Shown here one piece after another: positions 5,085 through 5,686 of a stretch of DNA of 5,686 nt. Position 1 is the first letter of the stretch; every line of letters starts with the position of its first letter. Source of the DNA: Anaerolineales bacterium (lineage in GTDB: Bacteria > Chloroflexota > Anaerolineae > Anaerolineales > E44-bin32). Both the position numbers and the translations under genes were made by a program. The stretch covers positions 1 through 5,686 of the forward strand of contig DAOWMX010000154.1 of assembly GCA_030642885.1 (NCBI GenBank). Reading direction: 5' to 3'. The notes under the pieces are model-generated. The model saw nothing but the letters and a program-made list of their open reading frames with translations, did no database searches and was not told where the DNA came from.

Positions 5085-5686
5085 ATGAAATCGAACAGGA
5101 TTCTATACAGCTTATTGCCCCTCGCCGCGTTAGTGATTGGCAGCCTCGCCTGCAATTTGCCGGGTTCTGGAGCCGCTGATTCTGAAGATGCGGTTCAAGC
5201 AACGATCAATGCGGTTGAGACGAAAAGGGCTTTGCAGGAAGGTGAGGAAGGACCGCCGCCGGGACCGGGGGGTGAAGAACCGACGCAGACACCGATGCAA
5301 GAACCCACTGGGGAACCTTCCTCCACGCCGAAACCGACCTTCACTCCTGTACCAACGGCAACGGAGATCCCCTGCGATCGCGCTGACTTTATTACGGATG
5401 TGACCGTCCCAGACGGATCCGATTATTCGCCGGGTGATGTGTTCACGAAAACATGGCGGTTGAAAAACACTGGGTCCTGCACCTGGACTTCAGGTTACGA
5501 ACTGGTTTTCGATCACGGCGACCCGATGGGTGCGCCTATGGCCGTCCAGTTGACCAGTGAAACCGTCGGCACGAATCAGACGGTGGATGTCGATGTGCAG
5601 CTCACTGCGCCGGGAAGCGAAGGGGTTTACAAGGGCTACTTTAAGCTCCGCAATTCACAGGGGGTGATCTTCGGCATCGGGGCGAC
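5085..5686 (+). CDS. Exported lipoprotein with NBR1-type Ig-like domain (3' end outside window)
   Basis: The first 200 residues are in the window. The start ATG at 5085 has GGAGG (5073-5077) 7 nt upstream. Residues 1-22 form a lipoprotein signal peptide (K2, R5, then hydrophobic YSLLPLAALVIGSLA) ending in the lipobox SLAC with lipidated Cys23, so the mature protein is anchored on the outer face of the cytoplasmic membrane. Residues 24-96 form an acidic, then Pro/Thr-rich disordered linker (GPPPGPGG, STPKPTFTPVPTATEIP). From Cys97 begins an Ig-like beta-sandwich of the NBR1-type family: CDRADFITDVTVPDG, TKTWRLKNTGSCTWTSGY with Trp124, Cys132 and Trp134, then YKGYFKLRNSQGVIFGIG. Cys97 and Cys132 could form a disulphide. 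The domain appears widely in multi-domain exported proteins of Anaerolineae, probably as a binding or adhesion module. What follows (a second domain, enzyme or end) is not visible, so no function is assigned. Confidence 0.85.
   Translation, partial: MKSNRILYSLLPLAALVIGSLACNLPGSGAADSEDAVQATINAVETKRALQEGEEGPPPGPGGEEPTQTPMQEPTGEPSSTPKPTFTPVPTATEIPCDRADFITDVTVPDGSDYSPGDVFTKTWRLKNTGSCTWTSGYELVFDHGDPMGAPMAVQLTSETVGTNQTVDVDVQLTAPGSEGVYKGYFKLRNSQGVIFGIGA

Overview
The window looks like chromosomal DNA from a bacterium of moderate G+C content, most likely a member of the Chloroflexota (Anaerolineae-like). That placement is inference. It rests on the lipoprotein with a Thr/Pro-rich linker followed by an NBR1-type Ig-like domain, the style of the PPDK sequence, and abundant short palindromic intergenic repeats of the 'GTAGGGG-GCACCC' kind. 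No rRNA, tRNA or CRISPR array is visible.

Layout. (1) 2-145: last 47 codons of a Rieske-type [2Fe-2S] ferredoxin, + strand. (2) 146-1231: a repeat/transposase module. A REP-associated tyrosine transposase (RAYT, Y1/HUH family) lies on the - strand at 385-924, with one in-frame TGA between its HUH motif and its catalytic tyrosine. It is flanked on both sides by direct copies of a 113-bp unit (181-293, a shortened copy at 300-384, and 1046-1180). Each full unit contains two hairpins in opposite orientation. In copy A each hairpin has a GTAG tetranucleotide at its foot, the architecture expected of RAYT substrates (a BIME). (3) 1265-4180: a self-contained transcription unit for pyruvate,phosphate dikinase (PPDK, 911 aa), with a sigma70-like promoter, Shine-Dalgarno sequence and strong intrinsic terminator. 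(4) 4181-5084: about 900 bp without a credible gene, holding two or three further families of imperfect inverted and direct repeats, then a promoter candidate with a dyad over its -10 box. (5) 5085-5686: N-terminal 200 residues of an exported lipoprotein, cut by the window end.

PPDK interconverts pyruvate and PEP (ATP + Pi + pyruvate <-> AMP + PPi + PEP) and appears to be monocistronic. The genes do not form an evident pathway: the ferredoxin, PPDK and lipoprotein are separated by repeat-rich spacers and have their own signals. I found no clear undescribed system. The most interesting item is the RAYT/BIME module with its interrupted transposase, followed by the compound repeat island downstream of PPDK.
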